A stretch of 64,000 nt of DNA from Nocardioides exalbidus (GTDB lineage: Bacteria; Actinomycetota; Actinomycetes; Propionibacteriales; Nocardioidaceae): the NCBI RefSeq assembly GCF_900105585.1, contig NZ_FNRT01000002.1:3410001-3474000 (forward strand), written 5' to 3'. Position numbers and translations under genes: made by a program. Below, piece by piece: positions 27,643-35,824 of the stretch. The notes below the pieces were generated by a model. That model saw only the letters and a program-made list of their open reading frames with translations. It did not search any database and was not told the origin of the DNA. Every line of letters begins with the position of its first letter. The first letter of the stretch is position 1.

Positions 27643-30045
27643 CTACGCCATGTGGTGCGGCGTGTCCGTGCGCGACGACCCGGAGCCCTGGTCCGCGGAC
27701 CCGCCACCGTCACCACCCGTCGCGGTGCCGGGACGCTCCAGGCGGACCACGAGTGACTTGTAGACCGGCTGGTTGCTCTTGTCGGCGGTGGAGTCGAGCG
27801 GCACGAGCGGGTTGGCCTCGGGGTAGTAGGCCGCCGCGCAGCCGCGGGGCTGGTCGTAGGAGACGATCCGGAAGTCCCGGGCGATCCGCGAGACATCGTC
27901 CTCCCACTCGCTGACGAGGTCGATCTGGTCACCGTCGCGGAACCCGAGCTCGTCGATGTCGGCCGGGTGCACGAAGACGACGCGGCGGCCGCCCTTGACG
28001 CCGCGGTAGCGGTCGTCGAGGCCGTAGATCGTGGTGTTGAACTGGTCGTGCGAGCGCAGGGTCTGCAGGAGCAGGCGCCCGGGAGGCACGTCGAGCACCT
28101 CTAGCGGGGTGGACGTGATGACGGCCCGGCCGCTGTCGGTCTCGAAGATCCGGTTGTCGCGGGGCGGGTGGGGCAGCACGAAACCGCCGGGCTGCTCGAC
28201 CTTGTCGTCGTACGACGCACAGCCGGGGACGACGCGGGCGATCCTGCGGCGGATCTCCCGGTAGTCGGCACGCATGGCGGCCCACGGGACCGTCGAATCG
28301 GGGAGCGTGGCGAGGGCCAGCGAGCAGATGATGTCGACCTCCGACCTGAGGTGCGGGGACGCGGGCTCCAGGGGGCCGTGCGAGGCGTGCACCGCCGACA
28401 TCGAGTCCTCGACGGTGACCCGCTGGACGATGCCGCCGGTCAGGTCCTTCTCGCTGCGTCCGAGCGCGGGGAGGATGAGCGCCTCGCGGCCGTGGACGAC
28501 GTGCGACCGGTTGAGCTTGGTGGACACGTGCACGGTCAGGTCGGCCTGGCGCATCGCCGCCTCGGTGGCGTCGGTGTCGGGCGTGGCGCCGACGAAGTTG
28601 CCGCCGAGCGCCATGAAGACCTTCACCTTGCCGTCGCGCAGCGCGCGGATGGCGTTGACGGTGTCGTAGCCGTGCTCGCGGGGTGGCTCGAAGCCGAACT
28701 CGTCGCGGATCGCGTCGAGGAAGTGGTCCGGCACGCGCTCCCAGATGCCCATGGTCCGGTCGCCCTGCACGTTGGAGTGCCCGCGCACCGGGCACAGGCC
28801 GGCCCCGGGCTTGCCGATGTCGCCGCGGAGCAGCGCCACGTTGACGATCTCCTTGATCGTGGCCACGGCGTTGTGGTGCTGGGTGATGCCCATCGCCCAG
28901 CACGTCACGGTCGCGGGGGAGTCGGCGAACATCCGGGCCGCCTCGGTGACCTGCTCGCGAGAGAGCCCGGTCGACGCCTCGACCTTGTCCCAGTCGAGGT
29001 CGGCGACGTGGGCGACGTACTCGGTGAAGCCGGTGGTGTAGCGCGAGAGGAAGTCGTGGTCGAGCGCGTCCCACTCGACCAGCAGGTGCCCGATCGCCTG
29101 GAAGAGTGCGAGGTCACCGTTGAGCCTGACGGGCAGGTGGAGGTCGGCCAGGGCCGTGCCGACGGTGAGCCCCTTGGCGTGCTGGGGGTTCTTGAAGCGG
29201 ACGAGTCCGGCCTCCTCGAGCGGGTTGACCGAGATGATCCTGGCTCCGTTGGCCTTGGCCTCCTCCAGCGCGGACAGCATGCGCGGGTGGTTGGTGCCGG
29301 GGTTCTGCCCGACGACGACAATCAGCTTGGCGCGGTGGACGTCGTCGAGGCTGACCGAGCCCTTGCCGATGCCGATGGTCTCGGTCAGGGCCGAGCCCGA
29401 CGACTCGTGGCACATGTTCGAGCAGTCCGGCAGGTTGTTGGTGCCGAGCTCGCGGGCGAAGAGCTGGAAGGTGAAGGCGGCCTCGTTGGAGGCCTTGCCG
29501 GAGGTGTAGAAGACCGCCTCGTCCGGGCTGGCCAGCCCGGTGAGGTGACCGGCCATCGTGGCGAACGCGTCGTCCCACGAGATCGGCGTGTAGTGGGTCG
29601 CCCCGGGCCGCAGCACCATCGGCTCGGTGATCCGACCCTGCTTGCCGAGCCAGAACTCCGACCGGTCGGACAGGTCGGCCACGGAGTGGGTCGCGAAGAA
29701 CTCGCGGTCGAGCAGCTCCTTGGTCGCCTCCTCGGCGACCGCCTTGGCGCCGTTCTCGCAGAACTCGGCCGTGTGCCGGTGGCCGGGCGCCGGGTCGGGC
29801 CAGGCGCACCCCTGGCAGTCGAATCCGTCGACCTGGTTGAGCCGGAGCAGCGCGCTGCCGGTGCGGCGTACGCCCATCTGGCCGACCGCCCGGCGCAGTG
29901 CCACGGTCACGGCCGTCGCGCCTGCGGCGGCGTGCGCCGAGGAGTCGATGTCGAGGTCACGCTCGTCGATGTCGTCGGTCGGCACCTGTCGAGCTGCGTT
30001 GCGCAGGCGGGTGGGCACGTCACGGAGCGCGTCGAGGAGGGTCAC
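27643..30045 (-). CDS. FdhF/YdeP family molybdopterin oxidoreductase
   Basis: An 800-residue molybdopterin enzyme related to formate dehydrogenase H alpha subunit and YdeP. An N-terminal Fe-S-associated region (GFDCQGCAWPDP, C77 and C80; CENGAKAV), the molybdopterin core (SNMCHESSG, VVVGQNPGTNHPR, GHSNVQGDRTMG) and the C-terminal dinucleotide-binding domain (LLLQTLRSHDQFNTT) are intact. The electron donor is unknown, and no fdhD or partner subunit lies nearby. The open frame extends to 30234, but GTG at 30045 gives the usual ~800-residue length. It converges with the helicase gene across 7 bp and diverges from the PRISE-type reductase. Confidence 0.9.
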   Translation of the reverse strand: MTLLDALRDVPTRLRNAARQVPTDDIDERDLDIDSSAHAAAGATAVTVALRRAVGQMGVRRTGSALLRLNQVDGFDCQGCAWPDPAPGHRHTAEFCENGAKAVAEEATKELLDREFFATHSVADLSDRSEFWLGKQGRITEPMVLRPGATHYTPISWDDAFATMAGHLTGLASPDEAVFYTSGKASNEAAFTFQLFARELGTNNLPDCSNMCHESSGSALTETIGIGKGSVSLDDVHRAKLIVVVGQNPGTNHPRMLSALEEAKANGARIISVNPLEEAGLVRFKNPQHAKGLTVGTALADLHLPVRLNGDLALFQAIGHLLVEWDALDHDFLSRYTTGFTEYVAHVADLDWDKVEASTGLSREQVTEAARMFADSPATVTCWAMGITQHHNAVATIKEIVNVALLRGDIGKPGAGLCPVRGHSNVQGDRTMGIWERVPDHFLDAIRDEFGFEPPREHGYDTVNAIRALRDGKVKVFMALGGNFVGATPDTDATEAAMRQADLTVHVSTKLNRSHVVHGREALILPALGRSEKDLTGGIVQRVTVEDSMSAVHASHGPLEPASPHLRSEVDIICSLALATLPDSTVPWAAMRADYREIRRRIARVVPGCASYDDKVEQPGGFVLPHPPRDNRIFETDSGRAVITSTPLEVLDVPPGRLLLQTLRSHDQFNTTIYGLDDRYRGVKGGRRVVFVHPADIDELGFRDGDQIDLVSEWEDDVSRIARDFRIVSYDQPRGCAAAYYPEANPLVPLDSTADKSNQPVYKSLVVRLERPGTATGGDGGGSADQGSGSSRTDTPHHMA

Positions 30046-30181
30046 ACCTCCAGAGTGCGCCTCCCGTGGGCGGGGCGGCAGGTTCGGAGGGGTGTCCTGT
30101 CGGACCCTCGTGCGGCGGCGCTCCGTAGGTTGGTGGAACGGCCGTCGCACGGCGGCCGCCCGCCACCGAGAGGACGTCCCG

Positions 30182-31267
30182 TTGTCCGAGTCACCCATCA
30201 CCCCGCAGCGCCGCGCACTGGTCGTGGGAGCCACCGGGATCGTCGGGCAGGCGGTCGCGCGCCGCCTCGTCGAGAAGGGCTGGGAGACCTACGGCCTGTC
30301 CCGCAGCGGCACCTCGCCGCACCCCGACATACGCCCGGTCCAGGCAGACCTCGGCGACGCCGACGGGCTCGCGGAGGCGCTGGCCGACCTGCGTCCGGAA
30401 TTCGTGGCGATCACCGCCTGGACCCGGATGGAGACCGAGGCGGAGAACATCCGGGTCAACGGTGGCGCCGTGCGTGACCTCCTGGCGGCGCTGTCGCCCG
30501 GCGGCTCGGTGCGGCACGTCGCCCTGATGACGGGTCTCAAGCACTGCTTCGGCCCGTTCGAGGCCTACGGCAAGGGTGAGATGCCCGACACGCCCTTCCA
30601 CGAGGACGAGCCGCGGCTGCCCTACCCGAACTTCTACTACGCGCAGGAGGACGAGCTGTTCGCCGCCGCCGAGCGCGACGGGTTCACCTGGAGCGTCCAC
30701 CGCTCCCACACGGTCTTCGGCTTCGCCACCGGCAACGCGATGAACATGGTCGCCACGCTGTGCGCCTACGCCTCGCTGTGCCGCGAGACGGGCCGGCCGT
30801 TCGTCTTCCCCGGCTCCGAGCAGCAGTGGAACGGCCTCACCGACGTCACCGACGCCGACCTCCTCGCCCAGCAGATGACGTGGGCGGCCACCACGCCCGC
30901 CGGCCAGGACGAGGCGTTCAACACCGCCAACGGCGACGTCTTCCGGTGGCGCTGGCTCTGGCCTCAGGTCGCGGCGTGGTTCGACCTGGAGTGGGAGGGG
31001 TACGCCGACGCACCGCGCACGCTGGAGGAGTCGATGGCCGGCCTGGAGCCGGTGTGGCGCCGCCTGGCCGCCGACCACGGCCTCGTCGAGGCGGACCTGT
31101 CGCGCGTGGCGTCGTGGTGGCACTCCGACGCCGACCTCGGGCGCGAGATGGAGGTCGTCACCGACATGAACAAGAGCCGCACCGCGGGATTCTCCGCGAC
31201 CCGCGACACCCGGGCAGCGTTCTTCGACTACGCCGAGCGCTACCGCGACGCCCGCATCATCCCGTGA
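30182..31267 (+). CDS. PRISE-type SDR (progesterone 5-beta-reductase/iridoid synthase-like)
   Basis: A 361-residue NAD(P)H reductase of the extended SDR class. The dinucleotide motif is GATGIVG (16-22). TGLKHCFGPF and NFYYAQEDELF (about 150-160) match signatures of the PRISE subfamily (plant progesterone 5-beta-reductase and iridoid synthase; bacterial members reduce activated enones), with the catalytic Lys and Tyr in those two motifs. The start is TTG at 30182 with GAGAGGA 8 nt upstream. It is divergent from fdhF and its last 11 bp overlap the convergent epimerase gene. Confidence 0.85.
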   Translation: MSESPITPQRRALVVGATGIVGQAVARRLVEKGWETYGLSRSGTSPHPDIRPVQADLGDADGLAEALADLRPEFVAITAWTRMETEAENIRVNGGAVRDLLAALSPGGSVRHVALMTGLKHCFGPFEAYGKGEMPDTPFHEDEPRLPYPNFYYAQEDELFAAAERDGFTWSVHRSHTVFGFATGNAMNMVATLCAYASLCRETGRPFVFPGSEQQWNGLTDVTDADLLAQQMTWAATTPAGQDEAFNTANGDVFRWRWLWPQVAAWFDLEWEGYADAPRTLEESMAGLEPVWRRLAADHGLVEADLSRVASWWHSDADLGREMEVVTDMNKSRTAGFSATRDTRAAFFDYAERYRDARIIP

Positions 31268-32144
31268 GCTCGTCGCGCCACGAGTGCTGCGGCTCGAAGC
31301 CCACGAGCCGGCGCGCCTTGTCGATGGCGTAGAAGGTCTCGTCCGGTCCCATCTCGCGGCGCACCTCGACGCCGTCGTAGAACCTCTCGATGACCTCCGA
31401 CGTCGAGGCCGAGACCGACATGTCGGCGTTGGCGACGTTGAAGACCTCGTAGCCCAGGCCGTCGGTCTCGAGGCAGCGCTGGACCATCTGGCCCAGGTCG
31501 CGGACGTCGATGTAGGCGAAGATGTTGCGGCGCCGCAGGGACGGGTCGGCGAGGAACGCCGGGAACATCTCGGCGTACTCGTGGGGCTCGATGACGTTGT
31601 TGATCCGCAGGCCGTAGATGTCGGCGCCGGTGCGGGCGTGGAAGGAGCGCGCCGTCACCTCGCCGGCGACCTTCGACATGGCGTAGGAGTCCTCGGGGAC
31701 CGTCGGGTGCTCCTCGTCGACGGGCACGTAGAGGGGCTTGCGCTCGCCCTGCGCGAAGCACACGCCGTAGGTGGTCTCGGAGGAGGCGAAGATGACCTTG
31801 GGGATGCCGAGGCGGGTCGCGGCCTCGAGCACGTGGTAGGTGCTGAGGACGTTCGTGGCGTACGTCGCGGCGTCCGCCTGCTTGAGGATCGCCGGGATCG
31901 CGGCGAAGTGCACGACCGCGTCGTAGGACGGCTTCTCCGGGAGGTCCAGCTCCTCGAAGGTCGCCAGCCCGGCCAGTGCGGAGTAGACCTCGCCCGGGTC
32001 GGTGAGGTCGACCCGCAGGTCCGCCACGTCCGCGTGGTCGAGGGGGACGAGGTCGGCGTTGGTGACCTGGTGGCCCTGCTCGGCGAGGTAGGGGGCGACG
32101 TGTCGGCCGGCCTTGCCGCTGCCGCCGGTGAAGAAGATGCGCAT
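31257..32144 (-). CDS. NAD-dependent epimerase/dehydratase
   Basis: A 295-residue extended SDR. It has FFTGGSGKAG (NAD-binding), VHFAAIPA, and the catalytic SSETTYG and YAMSK (Tyr-x3-Lys). The ARSFH and GLRINNVIEPHEY regions resemble nucleoside-sugar epimerases and uronate dehydrogenases. The substrate is not evident, and there are no cell-wall sugar genes around it. A purine-rich AAGAAGAGAG leader lies just before the ATG. Confidence 0.9.
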   Translation of the reverse strand: MRIFFTGGSGKAGRHVAPYLAEQGHQVTNADLVPLDHADVADLRVDLTDPGEVYSALAGLATFEELDLPEKPSYDAVVHFAAIPAILKQADAATYATNVLSTYHVLEAATRLGIPKVIFASSETTYGVCFAQGERKPLYVPVDEEHPTVPEDSYAMSKVAGEVTARSFHARTGADIYGLRINNVIEPHEYAEMFPAFLADPSLRRRNIFAYIDVRDLGQMVQRCLETDGLGYEVFNVANADMSVSASTSEVIERFYDGVEVRREMGPDETFYAIDKARRLVGFEPQHSWRDELTG

Positions 32145-32179
32145 GCTCTCTTCTTACCCGGGTGGTCCTTGCGCCCTCG

Positions 32180-32587
32180 TCAGTTGATGATCTCGCCGCG
32201 CTCGCGCTCGATGACCGCCAGCCGGTCGCGCCACGCCTGGAGAGCCTCCGGCGTGAGCCGCGTCCAGTCGGTCTTCTCGCCCACGACGCGGATCGGTGAG
32301 GTGCTGCGGAACGAGCGCGTCGGATTGCCGGGGAACTTCTTGTCGGTCACGTTCGGGTCGTCCTCGAACGGGCCGGTGGGCTCGACGACGTAGACCCGTG
32401 GCTCGCCGTCGCCGGCCGCCAGCTCGGCCGCGAGCCCGGCGCCGTCGGGGAGCGCGGTGAAGTAGATGTGGTTCATCACGATCTCGGGCCGGTAGTTGGA
32501 CCGGAACCCGGCGGTCAGCAGGTCGCCGACCCGGAGGTCGGCCTTGGTGCCGTGGAAGAACGGCCCGTCGTCGAGGGGCTGGGTCAC
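32180..32587 (-). CDS. arr: NAD+--rifamycin ADP-ribosyltransferase (Arr)
   Basis: A 135-residue enzyme that inactivates rifamycins by ADP-ribosylating the ansa bridge. It follows Arr of Mycobacterium smegmatis closely along its length: FFHGTKADLRVGDLL, SNYRPEIVMNHIYFTA, RVYVVEPTGPFEDDPNVTDK, KFPGNPTRSFRS and LTPEALQAWRDRL. The catalytic His (in HGTK), Tyr (in YVVEP) and Asp (in FEDDPN) region is intact. GTG at 32587 is preferred because TAGGGT ends 7 nt upstream; an in-frame GTG at 32596 adds three residues. It lies 10 bp downstream of the HNH lipoprotein gene. Confidence 0.96.
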   Translation of the reverse strand: MTQPLDDGPFFHGTKADLRVGDLLTAGFRSNYRPEIVMNHIYFTALPDGAGLAAELAAGDGEPRVYVVEPTGPFEDDPNVTDKKFPGNPTRSFRSTSPIRVVGEKTDWTRLTPEALQAWRDRLAVIERERGEIIN

Positions 32588-32594
32588 GTCGACC

Positions 32595-32600
32595 ACCCTA
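32595..32600 (-). promoter_or_regulatory. -10 element TAGGGT for arr, shared with the upstream stop codon
   Basis: On the minus strand TAGGGT lies 7 nt before GTG at 32587, and its TAG is the stop codon of the HNH lipoprotein gene. arr may therefore have its own leaderless transcript. Confidence 0.4.
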
Positions 32601-33362
32601 GGACGGCGGTCCGGGGTCGGAGATGTCGTGGTCGACGAGGAGCGGCGCTCCCGAGTCGGGGACGGCAGCCTGGTCGGGGCAGGTCGCCAGCACCCGCTCG
32701 ACCGCCGCGCGTTCGGGCGGCGTCAGCCACAGGCCGTACTTCGCCTTCACGCCGACCTGGCGGGCGACGTACGCACAGCGGAACGCCTTGTTCGGCGGGA
32801 GCCAGGTGGCGGCGTCACCGTCGCCCTTCTGCCGGTTGGCCGAGGCGTCGACGGGCAGCAGGTTCATCGGGTCGTTGGCGAACGCGGCCCGCTGGCGGAC
32901 GTCCCACGCGGCCGCGCCGGTCGCCCACGCGTTGCCGAGCGCGACGACGTGGTCGATGTCCACGAGCGTCCCGTCGCCGCGCACGAAGTGGATGGTGGCC
33001 GCGGTGTAGGGGTCGTCGAGCGTCCCGGACGTGACCACGCAGTCACCGGTGCCCGGCTCGAGGACCAGGTCGGTCAGGTGGTCGCGGAGCACGTCGTTGC
33101 GGGTGTCGCAGCCGTTGCGGTCCGCGTCCAGCCACGCCTGCCCGAAACGGTCCCGGCCGTAGTCGGTCATCGGTGCGCGGCCCTTCACCTCGATCGAGCC
33201 CAGGAGCTGTCGCACGGGCCCGCTCGACCCGGCCGCGGGGGACGCCTCGATCCCGTCGGCGGCGATCGCCGGAGCCTGGCCGCCGTCGAGGCTGCACCCC
33301 GCCAGAGCCAGGACTGCGAGGGCGGCGGTGGCGACGCTCGTACGCCACCGCATCCCGCCCAT
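32598..33362 (-). CDS. Secreted HNH endonuclease-family lipoprotein (DUF1524/GmrSD-like)
   Basis: A 254-residue lipoprotein precursor. The signal peptide ends in the lipobox LALAGC (C23). The mature part has the HNH pattern of the DUF1524 family: VDIDHVVALGNAW, FANDPMNLL, ANRQKG and WLPPNKAFRCAYVARQ. Members are putative extracellular nucleases, common in Actinobacteria. The ATG at 33362 is chosen because TAGGGT lies 7 nt upstream (leaderless) and the signal peptide follows directly; an upstream frame extension to 33413 was rejected. Confidence 0.88.
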   Translation of the reverse strand: MGGMRWRTSVATAALAVLALAGCSLDGGQAPAIAADGIEASPAAGSSGPVRQLLGSIEVKGRAPMTDYGRDRFGQAWLDADRNGCDTRNDVLRDHLTDLVLEPGTGDCVVTSGTLDDPYTAATIHFVRGDGTLVDIDHVVALGNAWATGAAAWDVRQRAAFANDPMNLLPVDASANRQKGDGDAATWLPPNKAFRCAYVARQVGVKAKYGLWLTPPERAAVERVLATCPDQAAVPDSGAPLLVDHDISDPGPPS

Positions 33363-33369
33363 GGGCGCG

Positions 33370-33375
33370 ACCCTA
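33370..33375 (-). promoter_or_regulatory. -10 element TAGGGT for the HNH lipoprotein gene
   Basis: On the minus strand TAGGGT ends 7 nt before the ATG at 33362, with no Shine-Dalgarno in between. Confidence 0.4.
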
Positions 33376-33424
33376 GGCGTCCTCGGCCGTTCAGGCAGGG
33401 CTTTCGGGTCCATCGCGTGAGGTG

Positions 33425-34777
33425 TCAGGCCGCGAGCCTGAGGGCTCGCAGGACGTGGAGCTCGCCGGGTGATCGTGCCGGTGTCGGCGTGCCTGTCCCT
33501 CCGGGCATCGGTGGTGACGTCGATCGGAAGATGCGGAGGTGCTCGGTGACGCCATGGACCTCATGTCGTCCCTGGGGCGGCGAGGCCGTCCAGCTGGTCC
33601 AGCCGGGCGTCTCCTTGACGTAGTTGCAGCGCTCGCAGAGGCCTTGGCCGTTGTGTGCGGACGTCGGTCCACCGTCGCTGTCGCGGACGACGTGGTCACG
33701 GTGACGGACGGGCGCACCGCAACCCGGCGTGCGGCAGGCTCCGCCGTCACGGAGTCCGAGGAGCTCGGCCAGCCCGGCCGGGAACGTGCGACTCCGGGAC
33801 TCGAGCGCGACGAGGTGGCGCTCTGCCGGCGTGACGAAGAGCCTGCGCAGGCTCGCCCGGGCGGCCGCGGACGCGCGTCGCACGAGATCGGTGCACAACG
33901 AGGCAGGCAGCCAGCCGACGCCGTCCACGTCGCCGGGCTCGTCGTCGTCACCGAGCAACGACTCGGCGCTGATGACCAGGTTGACCCGGACGGGCAGGGG
34001 AGTGGCGGGGTCGTGGCCGGTGATCCGCTCCACGAGCGTGTCGGCCCGGACCTGGCTGCTGGTCCGCTCGTCTCCGGCGGCTCGTGCGGTGGCGGCCGCC
34101 TGGCTCAGGCGGGCCCGCACCGCGGCGAGGTGCTCGATCGGCACGACAGCAGTGATGCGTCCGGTTCCGTCGTCGAGCTGGCGTGCCGTGACGTGGCGGT
34201 CGGCCCGGGCGCGCTCGTAGCGTCGGGTCTCGGTGTCGGCGGCCACGGTGAGGCACGAGCGGCGGACGCGCCGACGGATCTTCTCGTCGCCGAGCCCGAC
34301 CAGTCCGGAGGCACCTCCGGTGATGTCGGTGTCGACGAGCCCACGCTGTCGAGGGTCGAGGTGCGCGACCTGACGTGCGACCGCCAGGGCCTGGGTCTCG
34401 TTGATGTCGCCGCGGGCGAGGCTCGCGTGCACACCGGGGAGGTCGTCGTGCAGTCGGCGGGAGAGCAGCAGGCGCTGCTCGCCCTGGTAGGGGCTGATCC
34501 GGACGGCGAGGCCGACCTCCGCGCCGATCGAGGCGGATCGACACGGCCGACGGCGCCCGTGGTGGGGCTCGTCGTCCTCCGTCGCCGCTGCGAGCAGCGC
34601 CGTCACCGTGACCTGGGCAGCCGCAGCCGCGGCCTTGATCCGCTCCAGCGCATCCAGCTGGTCGAGCAGCTCGACCGGCTCGCGGGACCCGGTGGCATGG
34701 ATGAGCTCGTCGGCAAGGGCGTGGAGCTCGTGGGTGGCCCAGGCCGGCACAGGCTCGTCAGCAGCGTTCGGGCTCAT
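33425..34777 (-). CDS. DUF222 HNH endonuclease (13E12-type)
   Basis: A 450-residue protein with an N-terminal DUF222 helical domain (about 20-330) and a C-terminal HNH nuclease motif (CRTPGCGAPVRHRDHVVRDSDGG, then LCERCNYVKE). This is the layout of the mycobacterial 13E12 repeat family, which often occurs in many copies per genome. The ATG at 34777 has a near-perfect ribosome binding site (AGGAGGT, 4 nt upstream); an in-frame ATG at 34831 is less likely. A LexA box lies 22 bp before the start, which predicts DNA-damage induction. Function beyond a nuclease fold is unknown. Confidence 0.92.
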   Translation of the reverse strand: MSPNAADEPVPAWATHELHALADELIHATGSREPVELLDQLDALERIKAAAAAAQVTVTALLAAATEDDEPHHGRRRPCRSASIGAEVGLAVRISPYQGEQRLLLSRRLHDDLPGVHASLARGDINETQALAVARQVAHLDPRQRGLVDTDITGGASGLVGLGDEKIRRRVRRSCLTVAADTETRRYERARADRHVTARQLDDGTGRITAVVPIEHLAAVRARLSQAAATARAAGDERTSSQVRADTLVERITGHDPATPLPVRVNLVISAESLLGDDDEPGDVDGVGWLPASLCTDLVRRASAAARASLRRLFVTPAERHLVALESRSRTFPAGLAELLGLRDGGACRTPGCGAPVRHRDHVVRDSDGGPTSAHNGQGLCERCNYVKETPGWTSWTASPPQGRHEVHGVTEHLRIFRSTSPPMPGGTGTPTPARSPGELHVLRALRLAA

Positions 34778-34798
34778 CTCCACCTCCTGGTCCTCCCG

Positions 34799-34814
34799 TC
34801 GAATGCATGTTCGA
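34799..34814 (-). promoter_or_regulatory. SOS (LexA) box upstream of the DUF222 endonuclease
   Basis: TCGAATGCATGTTCGA matches the actinobacterial LexA site TCGAAC-N4-GTTCGA at 11 of 12 defined bases. It sits 22 bp before the start codon. Several mycobacterial 13E12 genes carry such boxes, so this fits known biology. Confidence 0.8.
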
Positions 34815-34881
34815 ATCCTAGGGGAGGCCACCGACAGCGGGTCCGGCGAGCGCCTCAGTGCCGCCCGTCAGAAGTCGGAGG

Positions 34882-35256
34882 TCATCTCGTGAGGCGGACG
34901 CTCATCGGGCCCTTGGCCGTGGAGGGGTCCACGACCCGTCCACGCTGGACGACGGTGACCTCGCCACGCTCGACCAGGCGTCGCGCCGCACGACGGGCCG
35001 GCTCCTCCAGCTCGCGACGCGGGGTGCCGGTGGATGCCGCGACCGCACGCGCGGCCTCGCTCACGTCGACCGTCCGTGCCCCTGCCGATCTCGAGAGCTC
35101 GAGGAGCGCGTCCTCGAGAGCCCGGTCGACGGGAGTCACGCCGCGCCGCCGGCACGCGCTCGAGCAGTAGCGGACCTGCTCCCAGTCCCGCTCCCACTTC
35201 TTACGCCACTCGATCCGGCGGCCGCACGAGGCGCAGGTCTTCTCCGGCGGTGTCAC
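34882..35256 (-). CDS. DUF2256-DUF3253 fusion protein
   Basis: A 124-residue protein. The first ~45 residues are a DUF2256 zinc-ribbon-like domain ([10 protein letters not shown] ... [10 protein letters not shown], four cysteines). The rest is a DUF3253 winged-helix-like domain with SVRLTR at the end. The two domains are often fused or adjacent in bacteria, and the function is unknown. The start is GTG at 35256. Confidence 0.85.
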   Translation of the reverse strand: MTPPEKTCASCGRRIEWRKKWERDWEQVRYCSSACRRRGVTPVDRALEDALLELSRSAGARTVDVSEAARAVAASTGTPRRELEEPARRAARRLVERGEVTVVQRGRVVDPSTAKGPMSVRLTR

Positions 35257-35300
35257 CTCGTCATCCTGCCCGTCCGGCCAAGTGGCGTCTGTCGGGGACG

Positions 35301-35312
35301 TCCGGATCTGCC
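35301..35312. repeat. Left copy of 12-bp direct repeat tccggatctgcc
   Basis: The same 12 bases recur at 36539-36550. Their 10-base core also occurs at 35771-35780 and 36576-36585. The copies bracket and sit between the two unknown genes of this segment. Confidence 0.6.
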
Positions 35313-35331
35313 AATGTCCGGATGGGTCTTC

Positions 35332-35712
35332 CTAGGCCTCACCAATGAGAGCCACCACAGAGTGATCGACGGGGCACACCCACACCGCATTCGACTCGAC
35401 AACGCTCGCCTGCAATGGGTGACTCGCGGGGTGGCTTGGGCATGGAGGCCAGTTGGTGCGTGCGGCACCCCACAGTTGGTCCTCGATGGCCCACTCCTGC
35501 ACCTGGTCGGCCGCCTGCGCAATGCGTTCTTCGCCGGATGCTGCCCGTCGCACTGACAATCCCGAGCCGCTTCCGTCTGCACTCCACATCATGCAAGACA
35601 CGTATTCGCGGTCGCCGATCCAGTCGTCGTCGTCAAATGTCGGCGCATGGATTTGCGCGCGAGCCAAGTCGCGCAGCACGGGCGCGACCGACTCTCCCAA
35701 GACGGGGTCCAT
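35332..35712 (-). CDS. Hypothetical protein with Cys-His motif
   Basis: A 126-residue protein that is not recognised. It is acidic in the first half (TFDDDDWIGDREY), has a helical middle (RIAQAADQVQEWAIEDQLWG), and ends with NWPPCPSHPASHPL and WVCP, a Cys/His spacing seen in small actinobacterial hypothetical proteins and possibly metal-binding. Codons are less GC-rich than in the neighbours. The ATG lies 4 nt from the outer arm of a large inverted repeat shared with the divergent gene. Confidence 0.65.
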   Translation of the reverse strand: MDPVLGESVAPVLRDLARAQIHAPTFDDDDWIGDREYVSCMMWSADGSGSGLSVRRAASGEERIAQAADQVQEWAIEDQLWGAARTNWPPCPSHPASHPLQASVVESNAVWVCPVDHSVVALIGEA

Positions 35713-35716
35713 GGCT

Positions 35717-35820
35717 GCACCATCTCAGGTCTGGTCTCCCAACGTCCGCACATGCCGCGATGAGCTCGACCGGATCTGCCGATGTGCGGACGGTACCGTC
35801 CCTCACCCCTGAGATGGTGC
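35717..35820. repeat. Nested double inverted repeat filling a divergent intergenic region
   Basis: Outer arms GCACCATCTCAGG (35717-35729) and CCTGAGATGGTGC (35808-35820) are perfect 13-bp complements. Inner arms CGTCCGCACAT (35743-35753) and ATGTGCGGACG (35782-35792) are perfect 11-bp complements. Each outer arm ends exactly 4 nt before the start codon of the divergent gene on its side, so both genes begin with the same leader CCTGAGATGGTGC-N4-start. Confidence 0.85.
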
Positions 35821-35824
35821 TCAC

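Noticed and set aside
27643..30234. FdhF frame extended to 30234 as the N-terminus, or a selenocysteine enzyme
   Set aside because: The extension is low-complexity and crosses the divergent reductase start; no in-frame TGA occurs in the core.
33432..33449. Hairpin GCGAGCC-TGAG-GGCTCGC as a terminator
   Set aside because: It lies within the last codons of the DUF222 gene, before its stop; it could be coding coincidence.
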